DNA of 64,000 bases from contig NZ_JAGGOW010000143.1 of assembly GCF_018614135.1 (NCBI RefSeq), positions 1 to 64,000 of the forward strand, written 5' to 3'. Source of the DNA: Streptomyces sp. ISL-66. GTDB taxonomy: Bacteria > Actinomycetota > Actinomycetes > Streptomycetales > Streptomycetaceae. Within the stretch, counting starts at the first letter, position 1, and each line of letters opens with the position of its first letter. The notes beneath the pieces are model-generated. The model did not search any database, had not been told where the DNA came from, and worked only from the letters and a program-made list of their open reading frames with translations. This document shows positions 7,871 through 16,182 of the stretch, in pieces. Made by a program: the position numbers and the translations under genes.

Positions 7871-10222
7871 ATGTCCGAGAGCAGGGTTCAGCCCACGCTG
7901 AGGGTGGTGCTGGCAGACGTGAACGAACGCGTGGTGGAAGCGTGGCGGGCGGCGTTCGCCGACACCCCCGGCATCAAGATCCGCAGGGTTTCGATCCTCG
8001 ACGAGGACGTCGACGCCTGGGTCACCCCGACGAACTCCCGGGGCAGGATGGACGGCGGGGTCGACGCCGTCATCAAGCGTCACCTCGGATCCGGCATCCA
8101 GGTACGTGTGCAGCGCGCGATCCGCGACCGGTTCTCCGGAGCCCTCCCGGTGGGCAGCGCGGTCTGCGTCCCCTCCGGGGCAACGGCCCCCCGATATCTG
8201 ATATCGACGCCGACCATGGTGCGGTCCTCGCAGAACGTGAGTGCCACGCTGAACGTGGCGCTCGCGTGCGCCGCCGCGTTCCAGGCCGTCCACCGGCAGA
8301 ACCGGCAGGCGCCGGGGAGCATCCGCTCCGTGGCGCTGGTCGGGCTGGGTGCGCAGACCGGACGGGTCCCGGCCAGGGTGTGCGCCAACCTGATGTGGAC
8401 CGGCTACACGCTCTTCCACGACCACTGGTTCGAGGATGACGACGAGTTGCGCGCCACGATCATCACGCAGCTCGACGGGATCGAGAACGCCCCCGTCGAG
8501 GAGCGGGTACGCATAGTGCCGCCGAAGACCGTTGAGCCCGTCCCCGCCGGCCAGTCCGCCGGCTACGTCCATCCCTCGGACACGACGACCGAAAGTCACT
8601 CCCCCATGCCTGACGCGATCAGCGGCGCTGCGCCGATCCAGCCCGACATGAACGACCCGTTGGCCCTCGACGAACTCTTCAACGGCGGCGGTGAGGCCTG
8701 GCTTCCGCTCCTGAAGCCCGTCATCGAGGCGCTGCCGGACGCCGCCCGGTTCATCGGCAAGGGCCGTAGCCCTGAGGTCGTGCCGGTCCGTGAGCTGACC
8801 TTCCAGGCTCTCAAGCCCCATCCTCCGCACAAGTGGAAGGTCGTCGCCTTCGGCCAGAACCCCTACCCGCGGCCGGAGAGCGCGACGGGCATAGCCATGT
8901 TCGACAACGCCTTCAACGACTGGAAGGACAGCCAGTTCGGCCGGGTCGTCAGCGTCCGCTGCATCATCAAGGCGGCGGCGATGTGGAAGTACGGCATCGC
9001 CAAGAAGACGCCCATCGCCGACGTTCGCGCGCTCTTGAAGGAGCGGGACACCGTCCAGCCGCCGGAGTGGTTCCAGGCGATGCTCACGCAGGGCGTGCTG
9101 TTGCTGAACGCCTCGCTCACCGCCAGCGGCGACGGAGCGATGGCTACGGACCAGCACACGGCGTTCTGGCGGCCCGTCGCCGAACGGATCGTCGAGGAGA
9201 TCCTCAAGGCCAAGCAGGAGGCCGACGAGGAGGACCGCGGGATCGTGTTCGCCTGGTGGGGGGCGCACGCCCGCAACCTGAAGAGGGTCGTCCTGCGGCT
9301 CCAGGAGAAGTACCCGGACGTCGAGGTCCGGCACATCGACCACGCGAACCCGGCGGCGCAGGGCGACATCTTCTGCGAGGGCGATCACTTCGCCCTGGTG
9401 AACGAGGCTCTCGCGTCGCTGGGTGCCGACGGGATCGACTGGCTGCCGAGCAAGGGGTGGAACGAGGGAGCCGCCGGTACGGACGGGGGTGTCGCGGCGC
9501 GCATGGGCGCCTTCATCGAGTCCACCATGAACCTGCACCAGCTGTACCTGGAGCGGCTCACCAGCGTCAAGGACGAGGGCCTGCTCCTCCCCGCGATCAC
9601 CGGTGTGTTCGATACCCCGCTGATGGATTTCCAGGACGCCGTCGCACCGGTCGCCGAGACGCTGTCCGGGCTCGCCGGGCACATCGACCGGTCACGCGAC
9701 TTCGGCAAGCGGCGGGCGGACGAGACGTCCGGCAGCCTGTCCGCCGACGCGATCGCCGCGCTCCACCTCTACACCTGCGAGTCCGCCTTCTACCGCGAGA
9801 TCAATGCCGTCCTCCGCTCCCCGGACCGCACCAGGGTCGGGCCCTACCTGCCGTACCTGCGGCTGCTGTTCTCGGCGGTCTCGGGGCTGCCCGCACACAC
9901 GCAGCCGCTGTGGCGCGGTGTGTCGCTGGACCTGCGGGCGCAGTACCCGGTGGGTCGGACGGTCACCTGGTGGGGCGTCTCCTCGTGCACCTCCGAGCTG
10001 AAGGTGGCCCGGTCGTTCCTGGGCAGCCGCGGAAAGCGGACGCTCTTCGAGGTGACCGCCGCCCAGGCGGTCGGGATCAAGCGCTTCTCCGCGTTCACCG
10101 GAGAGGAGGAGTACATCCTCACGCCGGGCACTCAGCTCAAGGTGACCGACGTGAAGAGCGAGCGCGGCGGCCTGTGCACGGTCAAGCTGACCGAAGTGGA
10201 CGCCGCTCCCGTGGTGTACTGA
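7871..10222 (+). CDS. Three-domain fusion: macro domain, uracil-DNA glycosylase and ADP-ribosyltransferase
   Basis: 783 residues; AGGAG lies six bases before the ATG. Residues ~8-190 form a macro domain (ADP-ribose binding): TPTNSRGRMDGGVDAVIK, ISTPTM, VALVGLGAQTGRV. Residues ~280-530 match family-1 uracil-DNA glycosylase. Motif A reads GQNPYP (328-333) instead of GQDPYH, so the catalytic Asp is Asn, as in TDG/Mug enzymes. LLLNASLT (411-418) supplies the base-reading Asn, and HANPAA (491-496) corresponds to HPSPLS. Residues ~685-765 match an arginine-type ADP-ribosyltransferase with R-S-E residues: WRG (Arg692), WWGVSSCTS, and GEEEYIL (Glu745-x-Glu747). It has no signal peptide, so it is probably cytoplasmic. 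It stands alone with no obvious partner gene. I infer a NAD-dependent nucleic-acid or protein modifying enzyme, possibly for phage defence or DNA damage; the function is unproven. Confidence 0.85.
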   Translation: MSESRVQPTLRVVLADVNERVVEAWRAAFADTPGIKIRRVSILDEDVDAWVTPTNSRGRMDGGVDAVIKRHLGSGIQVRVQRAIRDRFSGALPVGSAVCVPSGATAPRYLISTPTMVRSSQNVSATLNVALACAAAFQAVHRQNRQAPGSIRSVALVGLGAQTGRVPARVCANLMWTGYTLFHDHWFEDDDELRATIITQLDGIENAPVEERVRIVPPKTVEPVPAGQSAGYVHPSDTTTESHSPMPDAISGAAPIQPDMNDPLALDELFNGGGEAWLPLLKPVIEALPDAARFIGKGRSPEVVPVRELTFQALKPHPPHKWKVVAFGQNPYPRPESATGIAMFDNAFNDWKDSQFGRVVSVRCIIKAAAMWKYGIAKKTPIADVRALLKERDTVQPPEWFQAMLTQGVLLLNASLTASGDGAMATDQHTAFWRPVAERIVEEILKAKQEADEEDRGIVFAWWGAHARNLKRVVLRLQEKYPDVEVRHIDHANPAAQGDIFCEGDHFALVNEALASLGADGIDWLPSKGWNEGAAGTDGGVAARMGAFIESTMNLHQLYLERLTSVKDEGLLLPAITGVFDTPLMDFQDAVAPVAETLSGLAGHIDRSRDFGKRRADETSGSLSADAIAALHLYTCESAFYREINAVLRSPDRTRVGPYLPYLRLLFSAVSGLPAHTQPLWRGVSLDLRAQYPVGRTVTWWGVSSCTSELKVARSFLGSRGKRTLFEVTAAQAVGIKRFSAFTGEEEYILTPGTQLKVTDVKSERGGLCTVKLTEVDAAPVVY

Positions 10223-10346
10223 CCCACCCTCCCGGGCGGGCCACCCCTGCCCCGCGCTCCGCGCTCCAGGTGACCCTCGCGGCAGCTGCCGCGGCCGCAC
10301 CCGACCAGCCACGGGGCCGGGGGACCCGCCTGCGCGGGCCCTGCCG

Positions 10347-10958
10347 TCATCCGGCGCCGCCTCGCCAGATGTTGTCGAACGCCGCGTTCTCGATGGCTCG
10401 GCGTTGTCTTACGGACGCCAGTTCCACCAGCGCGTCGTTGACGGCGGCGAGCACGGTCGCGACGGCGTCGTCGGTCACCTCCGGAGAGTCTCCGGTCCGC
10501 TCGCCGCGGACGCCCACGGCCTCGGCGAGGGCCACGAAGGCCGGGTCCTCCGATGTCCAGCGGTCCGCTGCCAGACGCCGGGCGGGCGAATCGGCGAGCA
10601 TCAACTGACCGGCCCGGAAGGAGATTCCGGTGCGGCGCTGCCGGATGAGCTGCCCCTCCGCCTCGAGCGCCGCCTGGTAGGCCGCTGACAGGCCACGGCC
10701 CCTGCGCCACAGCCAGTCGGCGACCGACTCGTACGGCGCTGTCCGGACGAGCGCGGCGGCTGCCTCGTCCAACAGGCGATCGGCCGGTGCCGACTGGTCG
10801 CCCGGCACGATGTCATCCCCGTGCAGCCTGATGGACCGGGCGGCGAGGAGGTCGATCAACTCCGCCCCTGCGAGCGCGAGGGACAGGTCGCCCTGCTCGA
10901 CGGGGCGACTGCCTTCCATGTCCATGGCAACGATCAGCAAGTCCCGCGGTGTGGTCAT
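10347..10958 (-). CDS. GPP34 (GOLPH3/VPS74-like) family protein
   Basis: 203 residues: PRDLLIVAMDMEG, GDLSLALAGAELIDLL, LLDEAAAALV, PYESVADWLWRRGRGL and LEAEGQLIRQRR are hallmark strings of the bacterial GPP34 family, which is common in Streptomyces. Eukaryotic relatives bind phosphatidylinositol 4-phosphate at the Golgi; the bacterial role is unknown. The ATG at 10958 has AGGAG six bases upstream. It converges on the macro/UDG/ADP-ribosyltransferase gene with a 124-base gap, and a regulator remnant lies behind it. Confidence 0.9.
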   Translation of the reverse strand: MTTPRDLLIVAMDMEGSRPVEQGDLSLALAGAELIDLLAARSIRLHGDDIVPGDQSAPADRLLDEAAAALVRTAPYESVADWLWRRGRGLSAAYQAALEAEGQLIRQRRTGISFRAGQLMLADSPARRLAADRWTSEDPAFVALAEAVGVRGERTGDSPEVTDDAVATVLAAVNDALVELASVRQRRAIENAAFDNIWRGGAG

Positions 10959-10969
10959 CAAGGGCTCCT

Positions 10970-11190
10970 CTCCATACGGATGCGATGTCGGTCTCCTCCA
11001 GCAGCGCCCGGATGGCGGCGGGCCGCCGGCCGTCGAGCAGCCCGGCCGCGGCGAGCACGAAGGCGCCCGGGCAGATGCCGACGATCCGCGCCCCGCGCCG
11101 GTGCGCCCGGCGGGCCGGCCGACTGGGGGCCTGCAGCAGGGCCACGACCCGGTGGAGTGCCGGGGACTTCGGCAGCGGACGAGGCGTCAT
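10970..11190 (-). pseudogene. Fragment of a GlxA-type AraC-family regulator
   Basis: From an ATG at 11190 the translation contains RRGARIVGICPGAFVLAAAG followed by LLDGRRPA. This is the diagnostic nucleophile-elbow region of the DJ-1/PfpI-like sensor domain of GlxA-type AraC regulators (compare GARLAAISTGAFALAATG in the intact one at 46204-47160). Sequence before and after this stretch does not continue the family, and the DNA-binding half is absent. The relic is divergent from the MFS gene at 11261, which it may once have regulated. Confidence 0.6.
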
Positions 11191-11260
11191 GGCGTGAAAG
11201 TACCTGGTCCTGTCGTTTGGGACACTGGGGTCGCCGATTGGTCCAGTCCAGTATCGTCCT

Positions 11261-12592
11261 ATGACCACCGCGCAGACACATATCCAGAACGTCCAGAACG
11301 CCGAGCCCTCCGGGAACGCCGGGAACGCCGGGAACTTCGAGACCGTCCAGTCCGATCCGCCAACCGCCCGGCACCCGTTGTGGGACCGGCGATTCACGCT
11401 CTACTTCATCGCCCGCGCCGTCTCCCTGGTCGGCGACGCGATGATGCCGGTGGCCGCCGCGCTCGCCGTCGGCCCGCTGTACGGGATCTCCGGGGTCGGC
11501 TGCGTCCTCGGCATCTGGACCGGGACGTTCGTGCTCCTGGTCCTGTTCGGCGGAATGTTCGCCGACCGGATCGGCGCCCGCCGGATGATGGTCGGCGCGG
11601 ACCTCGTCCGGGTGCTCACCCAGGGTGTGCTGGCTGCCGCGTTCTTCGCCGGGGCGCCGCCGTTCTGGCTGCTGGTGACCATGGCGGCACTGGCCGGTGC
11701 GGCCGTCGCGATGTTCCTGCCGGGGGTGAACGGGATGGTCCCGCTGGTCGCCCGCGAGCCGCAGCGGGCGAACGCCACGCTCAAAGTGGCCGACGCGCTC
11801 GCCCACTTGGCCGGACCGGCCGTGGCCGGCGTACTGATCGCGCTGACCGGCGCAGGGACCGTGTACGCGATCGACGCCGGCACCTTCCTGCTCAGCGCGC
11901 TGTGCCTGGCGCTCATCCGGCTCGCCCCGGCCGACGCACCGACGGGCACCTCGGGAGGCGCCGACTCCTCCGCCCGCGGGGGCGGTTCACTGCGTCTCGA
12001 CCTGCGCCAGGGCTGGCAGGAGTTCCGCGCCCGCACCTGGATGTGGGCGGTGATCCTGATCTGGGTCGGCTACGGCGTGCTCGTTTTCGGCCCGCTGGTA
12101 CCACTCAGCTCGGCGCTGGTCGGCGCCCGCCTCGGCCCCAACGCCTACGGCCTGGCGGTCTCCTTCCTCGGCGTCGGAACCGTCCTCGGCGGGCTGCTGG
12201 CACTGCGGCTGCGCCCGGCCCGGCCCCTGGCCGCCGGCGCGGCGGCGATGGCCCTGTACACCGTGCTGCCGCTCTGCGTGGCACTGGGCGCCGGCCTGCC
12301 GGTGCTGCTGGCGGGCCACGCCGTCGGCGGTGGCGCCTTGGCGTTCTGGTCGGTGATGTGGGCGACCAGCGTGCAGACGCACACCCCGCCCGCGGTACTC
12401 AACCGGGTCAGCGCCTACGAGTTGGCCGGCTCGGTGTCCGGGATCGCGCTCGGCCAGATCCTGACGGGGCCGGCCACCTCGCTGGCCTCCCCGGACCGCC
12501 TGCTGCTGGTGTCGGCGGGCGCCGGCCTGGCGGGCTGCGTGGCGCTGTTCGCGATCCCCGCGATCCGCACCCTGGGCCACGCCGCTCCGTGA
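11261..12592 (+). CDS. MFS exporter (MFS_3/enterobactin-exporter-like)
   Basis: 443 residues with about 12 hydrophobic segments and a Gly/Asn-rich N-terminal tail of about 40 residues (GNAGNAGN). LWDRRFTLYFIARAVSLVGD and FADRIGARRMMVGADLVR (the loop 2-3 motif), then SVMWATSVQTHTPPAVLNRV, match the MFS_3 family of small-molecule exporters. The ATG has no Shine-Dalgarno sequence, so a leaderless transcript is possible. A degenerate GlxA-type regulator fragment lies divergently upstream. The substrate is unknown. Confidence 0.85.
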   Translation: MTTAQTHIQNVQNAEPSGNAGNAGNFETVQSDPPTARHPLWDRRFTLYFIARAVSLVGDAMMPVAAALAVGPLYGISGVGCVLGIWTGTFVLLVLFGGMFADRIGARRMMVGADLVRVLTQGVLAAAFFAGAPPFWLLVTMAALAGAAVAMFLPGVNGMVPLVAREPQRANATLKVADALAHLAGPAVAGVLIALTGAGTVYAIDAGTFLLSALCLALIRLAPADAPTGTSGGADSSARGGGSLRLDLRQGWQEFRARTWMWAVILIWVGYGVLVFGPLVPLSSALVGARLGPNAYGLAVSFLGVGTVLGGLLALRLRPARPLAAGAAAMALYTVLPLCVALGAGLPVLLAGHAVGGGALAFWSVMWATSVQTHTPPAVLNRVSAYELAGSVSGIALGQILTGPATSLASPDRLLLVSAGAGLAGCVALFAIPAIRTLGHAAP

Positions 12593-12667
12593 ACGGCGCC
12601 AAGCCCGCCACAGGCCCTCGTTGTCGCGGTGCCCGGCGCGCCGCCACTTGACCCTATCCATAGCCAC

Positions 12668-12691
12668 CTCTAAATTTAGAGAGCTCTCTAA
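12668..12691. promoter_or_regulatory. Two overlapping perfect palindromes before a TetR gene
   Basis: CTCTAAATTTAGAG (12668-12681) and TTAGAGAGCTCTCTAA (12676-12691) are each perfect palindromes and share six bases. They start 47 bases before the TetR start codon. The site probably binds the TetR protein itself and gives autoregulation; two registers suggest two dimers or two alternative sites. Confidence 0.75.
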
Positions 12692-12714
12692 TATCTGGCG
12701 AAGGGGCGTGCGCG

Positions 12715-13338
12715 ATGCAGACGGTCGAAGGGGGGCTACGTGAGCACCACAAGGCCCAGCGACGGCTCCGGATCCTGGACGCGGCCCGCGAGCTCCTGCG
12801 CGCCGAGCCGGACGCGGCGATCAGTACCGAGCGAATCGCCGCGCGGGCGGAGGTCTCCCCGGCCACCGTGTACAACCTGATCGGACCGCGGGACAAGATC
12901 TGGGAGGCGCTGGCCGCCGGGTTCATGGACGAGCTCGAGGGCCGCCTGGCGGTACTGGCCGGCAGTGACCCCCGGGAGGTCGTCCGGTCGACCGTCCAGC
13001 TGTTCGTGGACGACCCGGTCGTGTCGCGCCGCATGGTGCGCGAGTGGGAGAAGAGCGGCCTCGTACTCGACCGCAGTCCGCTCACCCAGGTCCGCCAGGC
13101 GATGGCGGACGCACGGACCCGAGGCCTCCTGCGCGCCGACATCGACACGGACGCCCTGGCCGCCGTGGTCGCCGCCTCGTGTGTGGGCGCGTTGCACCAG
13201 TGGGTCGCCGCCCTGATCGATGACGAGCGCTTCCTCGCGCGCGCTCTGTTCTCGCTGGACGTCGCGCTCGCCGCCGCGGCCGCGGATCCCCACCGCGACC
13301 AGTTGCTCGCGCCGCTGCGGACCCGAGGCCCGGCATGA
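12715..13338 (+). CDS. TetR-family transcriptional regulator
   Basis: 207 residues. An N-terminal TetR DNA-binding domain (residues ~15-65) contains RILDAARELLRAEPDAAIST and the helix-turn-helix IAARAEVSPATVYNLIGPRD. The C-terminal two thirds are a helical ligand-binding domain of unrecognised class. AAGGGG precedes the ATG. The gene overlaps the following hydrolase gene by four bases (ATGA), so they form one operon, presumably controlled through the palindromes upstream. The inducer is unknown; a substrate of the hydrolase is a reasonable guess. Confidence 0.9.
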   Translation: MQTVEGGLREHHKAQRRLRILDAARELLRAEPDAAISTERIAARAEVSPATVYNLIGPRDKIWEALAAGFMDELEGRLAVLAGSDPREVVRSTVQLFVDDPVVSRRMVREWEKSGLVLDRSPLTQVRQAMADARTRGLLRADIDTDALAAVVAASCVGALHQWVAALIDDERFLARALFSLDVALAAAAADPHRDQLLAPLRTRGPA

Positions 13339-14192
13339 CGGCCGGCGCACCGCCGCGACCGCGAAGCTTCGTGGGCCGCGGCGGAATCCGGCTCGCGGCG
13401 GACGTGTGGGGCGAGGCGTCCTCGCCGCCCCTCGTCCTGCTGCACGGCGGCGGCCAGACCCGGCACGCCTGGGCTCGAACCGGATCGCGACTGGCCGCTC
13501 TGGGGTGGCAGGTCATCGCCCCGGACCTGCGTGGGCACGGCGCCAGCGGATGGTCCGCCGACGGTGACTACGACCTCGAACTGTTCGCCGATGACGTCCG
13601 GGCGCTCGTCGCCGACCTCGACGACCAGCCGGTCCTCCTGGGCGCCTCCCTCGGAGGCCTCAGCTCGCTGCTCGCCGCCGGAGAAGCACCCCACGCGGCG
13701 ATTCGCGCCCTGGTGCTCGTCGACGTCGCCCATCGACCGGATCCCCGCGGGTTTCGCCGCATCGTCGAGTTCATGCGCGGCCACCCGAACGGCTTCGCCG
13801 ATTTGGGGGAAGCGGCCGCGGCGGTTTCCGCGCACTTGTCGCACCGTCCGCGTCCGGACGGCCCCGACGGGATGCGGCACAACCTGCGACGCCAGGGCGA
13901 TCGCTGGGTCTGGCACTGGGACCCGCGGATGCTGGACAGCTTCGAGGGCCGGATGGACCCGCCCGGCATGGCCGAGCGTCTCCTCGACGCCGCGCGCCGC
14001 GCCGGCGTGCCGATCCTGCTCGTCCGCGGCGGGAACAGCGACGTGGTGCGCGAAGAGGTCGCCGAGCAGTTCTGCGACCTGGTCCCGCGCGCACGGCGCG
14101 TCGACGTCACCGGCGCGGGGCACATGGTGGCCGGGGATCGGAACGAGCGCTTCATCGACGCGGTCCTCCCCTTCCTGGAAGAGACCGGCTGA
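13335..14192 (+). CDS. Alpha/beta hydrolase
   Basis: 285 residues with the canonical order: oxyanion region LVLLHGGGQTRHAW, APDLRGHGASGW, nucleophile elbow GASLGG, an acidic residue region near LLVRGGNSDVV, and the catalytic His in VTGAGHMVAGDRN. It is probably a cytoplasmic esterase or peroxidase-like hydrolase. It is translationally coupled to the TetR gene, so its product likely processes the molecule that the regulator senses. The substrate cannot be read from the sequence. Confidence 0.88.
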   Translation: MTAGAPPRPRSFVGRGGIRLAADVWGEASSPPLVLLHGGGQTRHAWARTGSRLAALGWQVIAPDLRGHGASGWSADGDYDLELFADDVRALVADLDDQPVLLGASLGGLSSLLAAGEAPHAAIRALVLVDVAHRPDPRGFRRIVEFMRGHPNGFADLGEAAAAVSAHLSHRPRPDGPDGMRHNLRRQGDRWVWHWDPRMLDSFEGRMDPPGMAERLLDAARRAGVPILLVRGGNSDVVREEVAEQFCDLVPRARRVDVTGAGHMVAGDRNERFIDAVLPFLEETG

Positions 14193-14316
14193 GCGGGGCG
14201 AAGGCCGGCAGCGGAGGAACAGGGCCCCGCCGGGTCGAACGGCTACGGACGCTACGGACTCCTCGCCGCCGTTCACCCGGCGTGCCGAACCAGCCGGATC
14301 CCCGCAGGCTGGACAC

Positions 14317-14541
14317 ATGCCGGATCAGACAGAGATCGTCATCCATCCCGTATCCCCCAAAGGTGGCCGAAAGGTGACCGTGCACGCACTGGGCGTGGAC
14401 GCCGACCTCGGTCGCGCCCACTCCCCCGCCGACGTGTCGCAATTCCTGGCACGGGCCGGCCTGGAGCATGTGAATCTGTCCGAGGACGGGCCGATCCATT
14501 GGGAAGGCGGCGGCCCGGACGTGTGGAGTGCCGATATCTGA
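14317..14541 (+). CDS. Small conserved protein, paralogue of the one at 44599
   Basis: 74 residues: IVIHPVSPKGGRKVTVHA and then LGRAHSPADVSQFLARAG, ending GPIHWEGGGPDVW. The protein at 44599-44853 aligns over the whole length (IVVHRIAPSGGRRVTIRV, LGVAHKDADLIEFLRR, AIEWQADGPHVYEA). The 13 bases before both ATGs are also similar (GCAGGCTGG then CA). CAGGCT six or seven bases before ATG could be a -10 box of a leaderless promoter. No known family is recognised. It sits at the head of a decayed gene cluster. Confidence 0.75.
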   Translation: MPDQTEIVIHPVSPKGGRKVTVHALGVDADLGRAHSPADVSQFLARAGLEHVNLSEDGPIHWEGGGPDVWSADI

Positions 14542-15576
14542 CGTCCTCCGCACACAGCCCTCCTGGATAATTCCTTTCATCGGATCATCGCTTATTCGTC
14601 GTCTGGCGCTCTCCGGCGATGAATTGGAAGCGGTCCGTGCCCGATTGCGGGGCACGCGGCGGTCAGTGGTGGACGACGGCGAGACGGAAGCGGAACCGAT
14701 CTCCGATGAGGTATTCGGCCTGCTCGGCGCCGGAGCCGTTGCCCTCGCGGCTCCCGGCGGGCCGACCGCGGACCCCGGTGCCGGCCCGCCGGCGAGCGCC
14801 TTCGCCGCGGTACCGATCACCGCCCTCACCGCGGTCGGAAACGCCCTGATCGAGGTCCGGCGGGCGGCGGGCACGGCGCCGGGCGCCGATCCCGCACAAT
14901 CCCAACTCGCCGTGCGTGCCGCAGTCGTGGCCACCAAATCGCTAGAGGCCAACTCGGTCGCCCCGAACATCGGCTGGATCAACCTGGAGCGCATGGAAAT
15001 GGCCCCGGCGGGCCTCGAGCGGGGCGAGCTCATCGCGACCATTCCGCTCGCACCGCTGGAGGAGACCGCCGTCACGCACAAGGAATGGTCGGTGCAGACC
15101 AAGGAGTTCAGCTCCATCGTGACCGACTCCCTGGAGAACACCAGCGAGACCGGGGTCACGGACAACACCGAACTGGCCCGGGCATCCCTCCGGCCAACCT
15201 CGGGCGTTCCGCCGTGCGGCTGGAGGACGCCGTTTACACCACCTGCGCGACCCCACTGGCACCGAACCCGACCAACCCGCAGGGCCCGGTGACCATCAAG
15301 GTCGAGTCGGCGGCGGGGTTCGTCGTCGGTGCGACGGTGGTGATCGACGTCGCGGACGAACGCGGGGTCCAGGAGGCCCAGACCGTCGTAGCGGTCAACA
15401 CGGACCGCGACCAGATCGTCGTCGGGATGCTGAGTTGGTCCCACTCGGCGTCGCCCGCCGCGATCCCGGTCCTCCAGCCGGGGACCAAGGGGGCGCTCAT
15501 CGCGGAGTGGAACGAGTACACCCCGTCGTCCGGGACGGACATCGCCATCACCTCCAACCTCGGCACCATCGCATAG
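14528..15576 (+). pseudogene. Frameshifted remnant of a large uncharacterised gene
   Basis: A first frame (GTG at 14528, overlapping the preceding gene by 14 bases) gives about 220 sensible residues, including IPLAPLEETAVTHKEWSVQT and EFSSIVTDSLENTSE. It becomes nonsense near 15180. From about 15215 sensible sequence resumes in another frame (SAVRLEDAVYTTCATPLAP, then PVTIKVESAAGFVVGATVV) and stops at 15576. A single product would need a frameshift and probably has an internal deletion. The first 100 bases after 14541 are noticeably less GC-rich than the surroundings. No function is recognised. Confidence 0.6.
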
Positions 15577-15585
15577 GGAGGGGCA

Positions 15586-16136
15586 GTGCCCACGGACGAG
15601 CTGGACGAAGACACCCGCTGCGAACTCCTGGGTGAGCGGGACCCCAAACTGCTCACCGGATGGGAGTGGATCACCGCCGATCTCTGAGTCAGGTACCACT
15701 TCGAGCGCTACGTGAGGGAGTTGCCGGGCTCCACCCACGTGACACACCAGTTGGACCGGCTGCAGGAGGTCTTCGACCTGATCGCCGGTCAGGAGAAGGC
15801 GCAGGGCGGTCGGCCCCCGCTGTCCCGCGGCGAGGCCGCGCCGTACCGCAGGCTCACCGTCCAACCCAGCGATCCGGTGCTGTGGATGGCCTTGGAGGTG
15901 CTGAGCGAGGACTTCCGCAACCCGTCTCACCCTCCAAGGTCCTGGAGTTCCAGAAGCTGCTCGACCCCGCCGCGAAGACTCCGGCAGGCGTACTGATCGA
16001 GGCCGTGCGCAAGCTCACGCCGGGCGGTCAGCTCAAGCCGGACATGCTGGGGCTCCAGTCCTACGGCCTACGGCGGCGAGCTCACCATGGAGCAGGTGGA
16101 GGTCGGCACCCGGCAGGGCGGCCTGGAGACGTACTA
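15586..16136 (+). pseudogene. Remnant gene with stop codon and frameshifts, cut by an insertion sequence
   Basis: GGAGGGG lies just before a GTG (15586) that opens PTDELDEDTRCELLGERDPK and ends ITADL at a TGA (15685-15687). The same frame continues sensibly after that stop (VRYHFERYVRELPGSTHVTH, MALEVLSEDFRNP). Near 15930 the good sequence moves to another frame (KVLEFQKLLDPAAKTPAGV, PDMLGLQSYG). Near 16070 it moves again (AYGGELTMEQVEVG, QGGLETY) and meets the insertion sequence at 16137. The likely 3' remainder is at 17587-18270. At least one stop and two frameshifts mark it as dead. Confidence 0.65.
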
Positions 16137-16153
16137 GGCCGTGTATCGAAAGT
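16137..16153 (+). repeat. Left terminal inverted repeat of the insertion sequence
   Basis: GGCCGTGTATCGAAAGT. It matches the right end (17567-17583) without mismatch, and the flanking TA extends the match to 19 bases. Confidence 0.9.
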
Positions 16154-16182
16154 AGATCTTGAGCTGTGCATGATCACGGTTC

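Noticed and set aside
7784..9682. 632-codon minus-strand frame across the macro/UDG/ADP-ribosyltransferase gene
   Set aside because: Shadow frame; the plus strand has a strong ribosome-binding site and three recognisable domains.
7871..10958. Macro/UDG/ADP-ribosyltransferase and GPP34 as a two-gene toxin-antitoxin system
   Set aside because: The genes converge and do not share a promoter, and GPP34 is a common Streptomyces family without known antitoxin activity.
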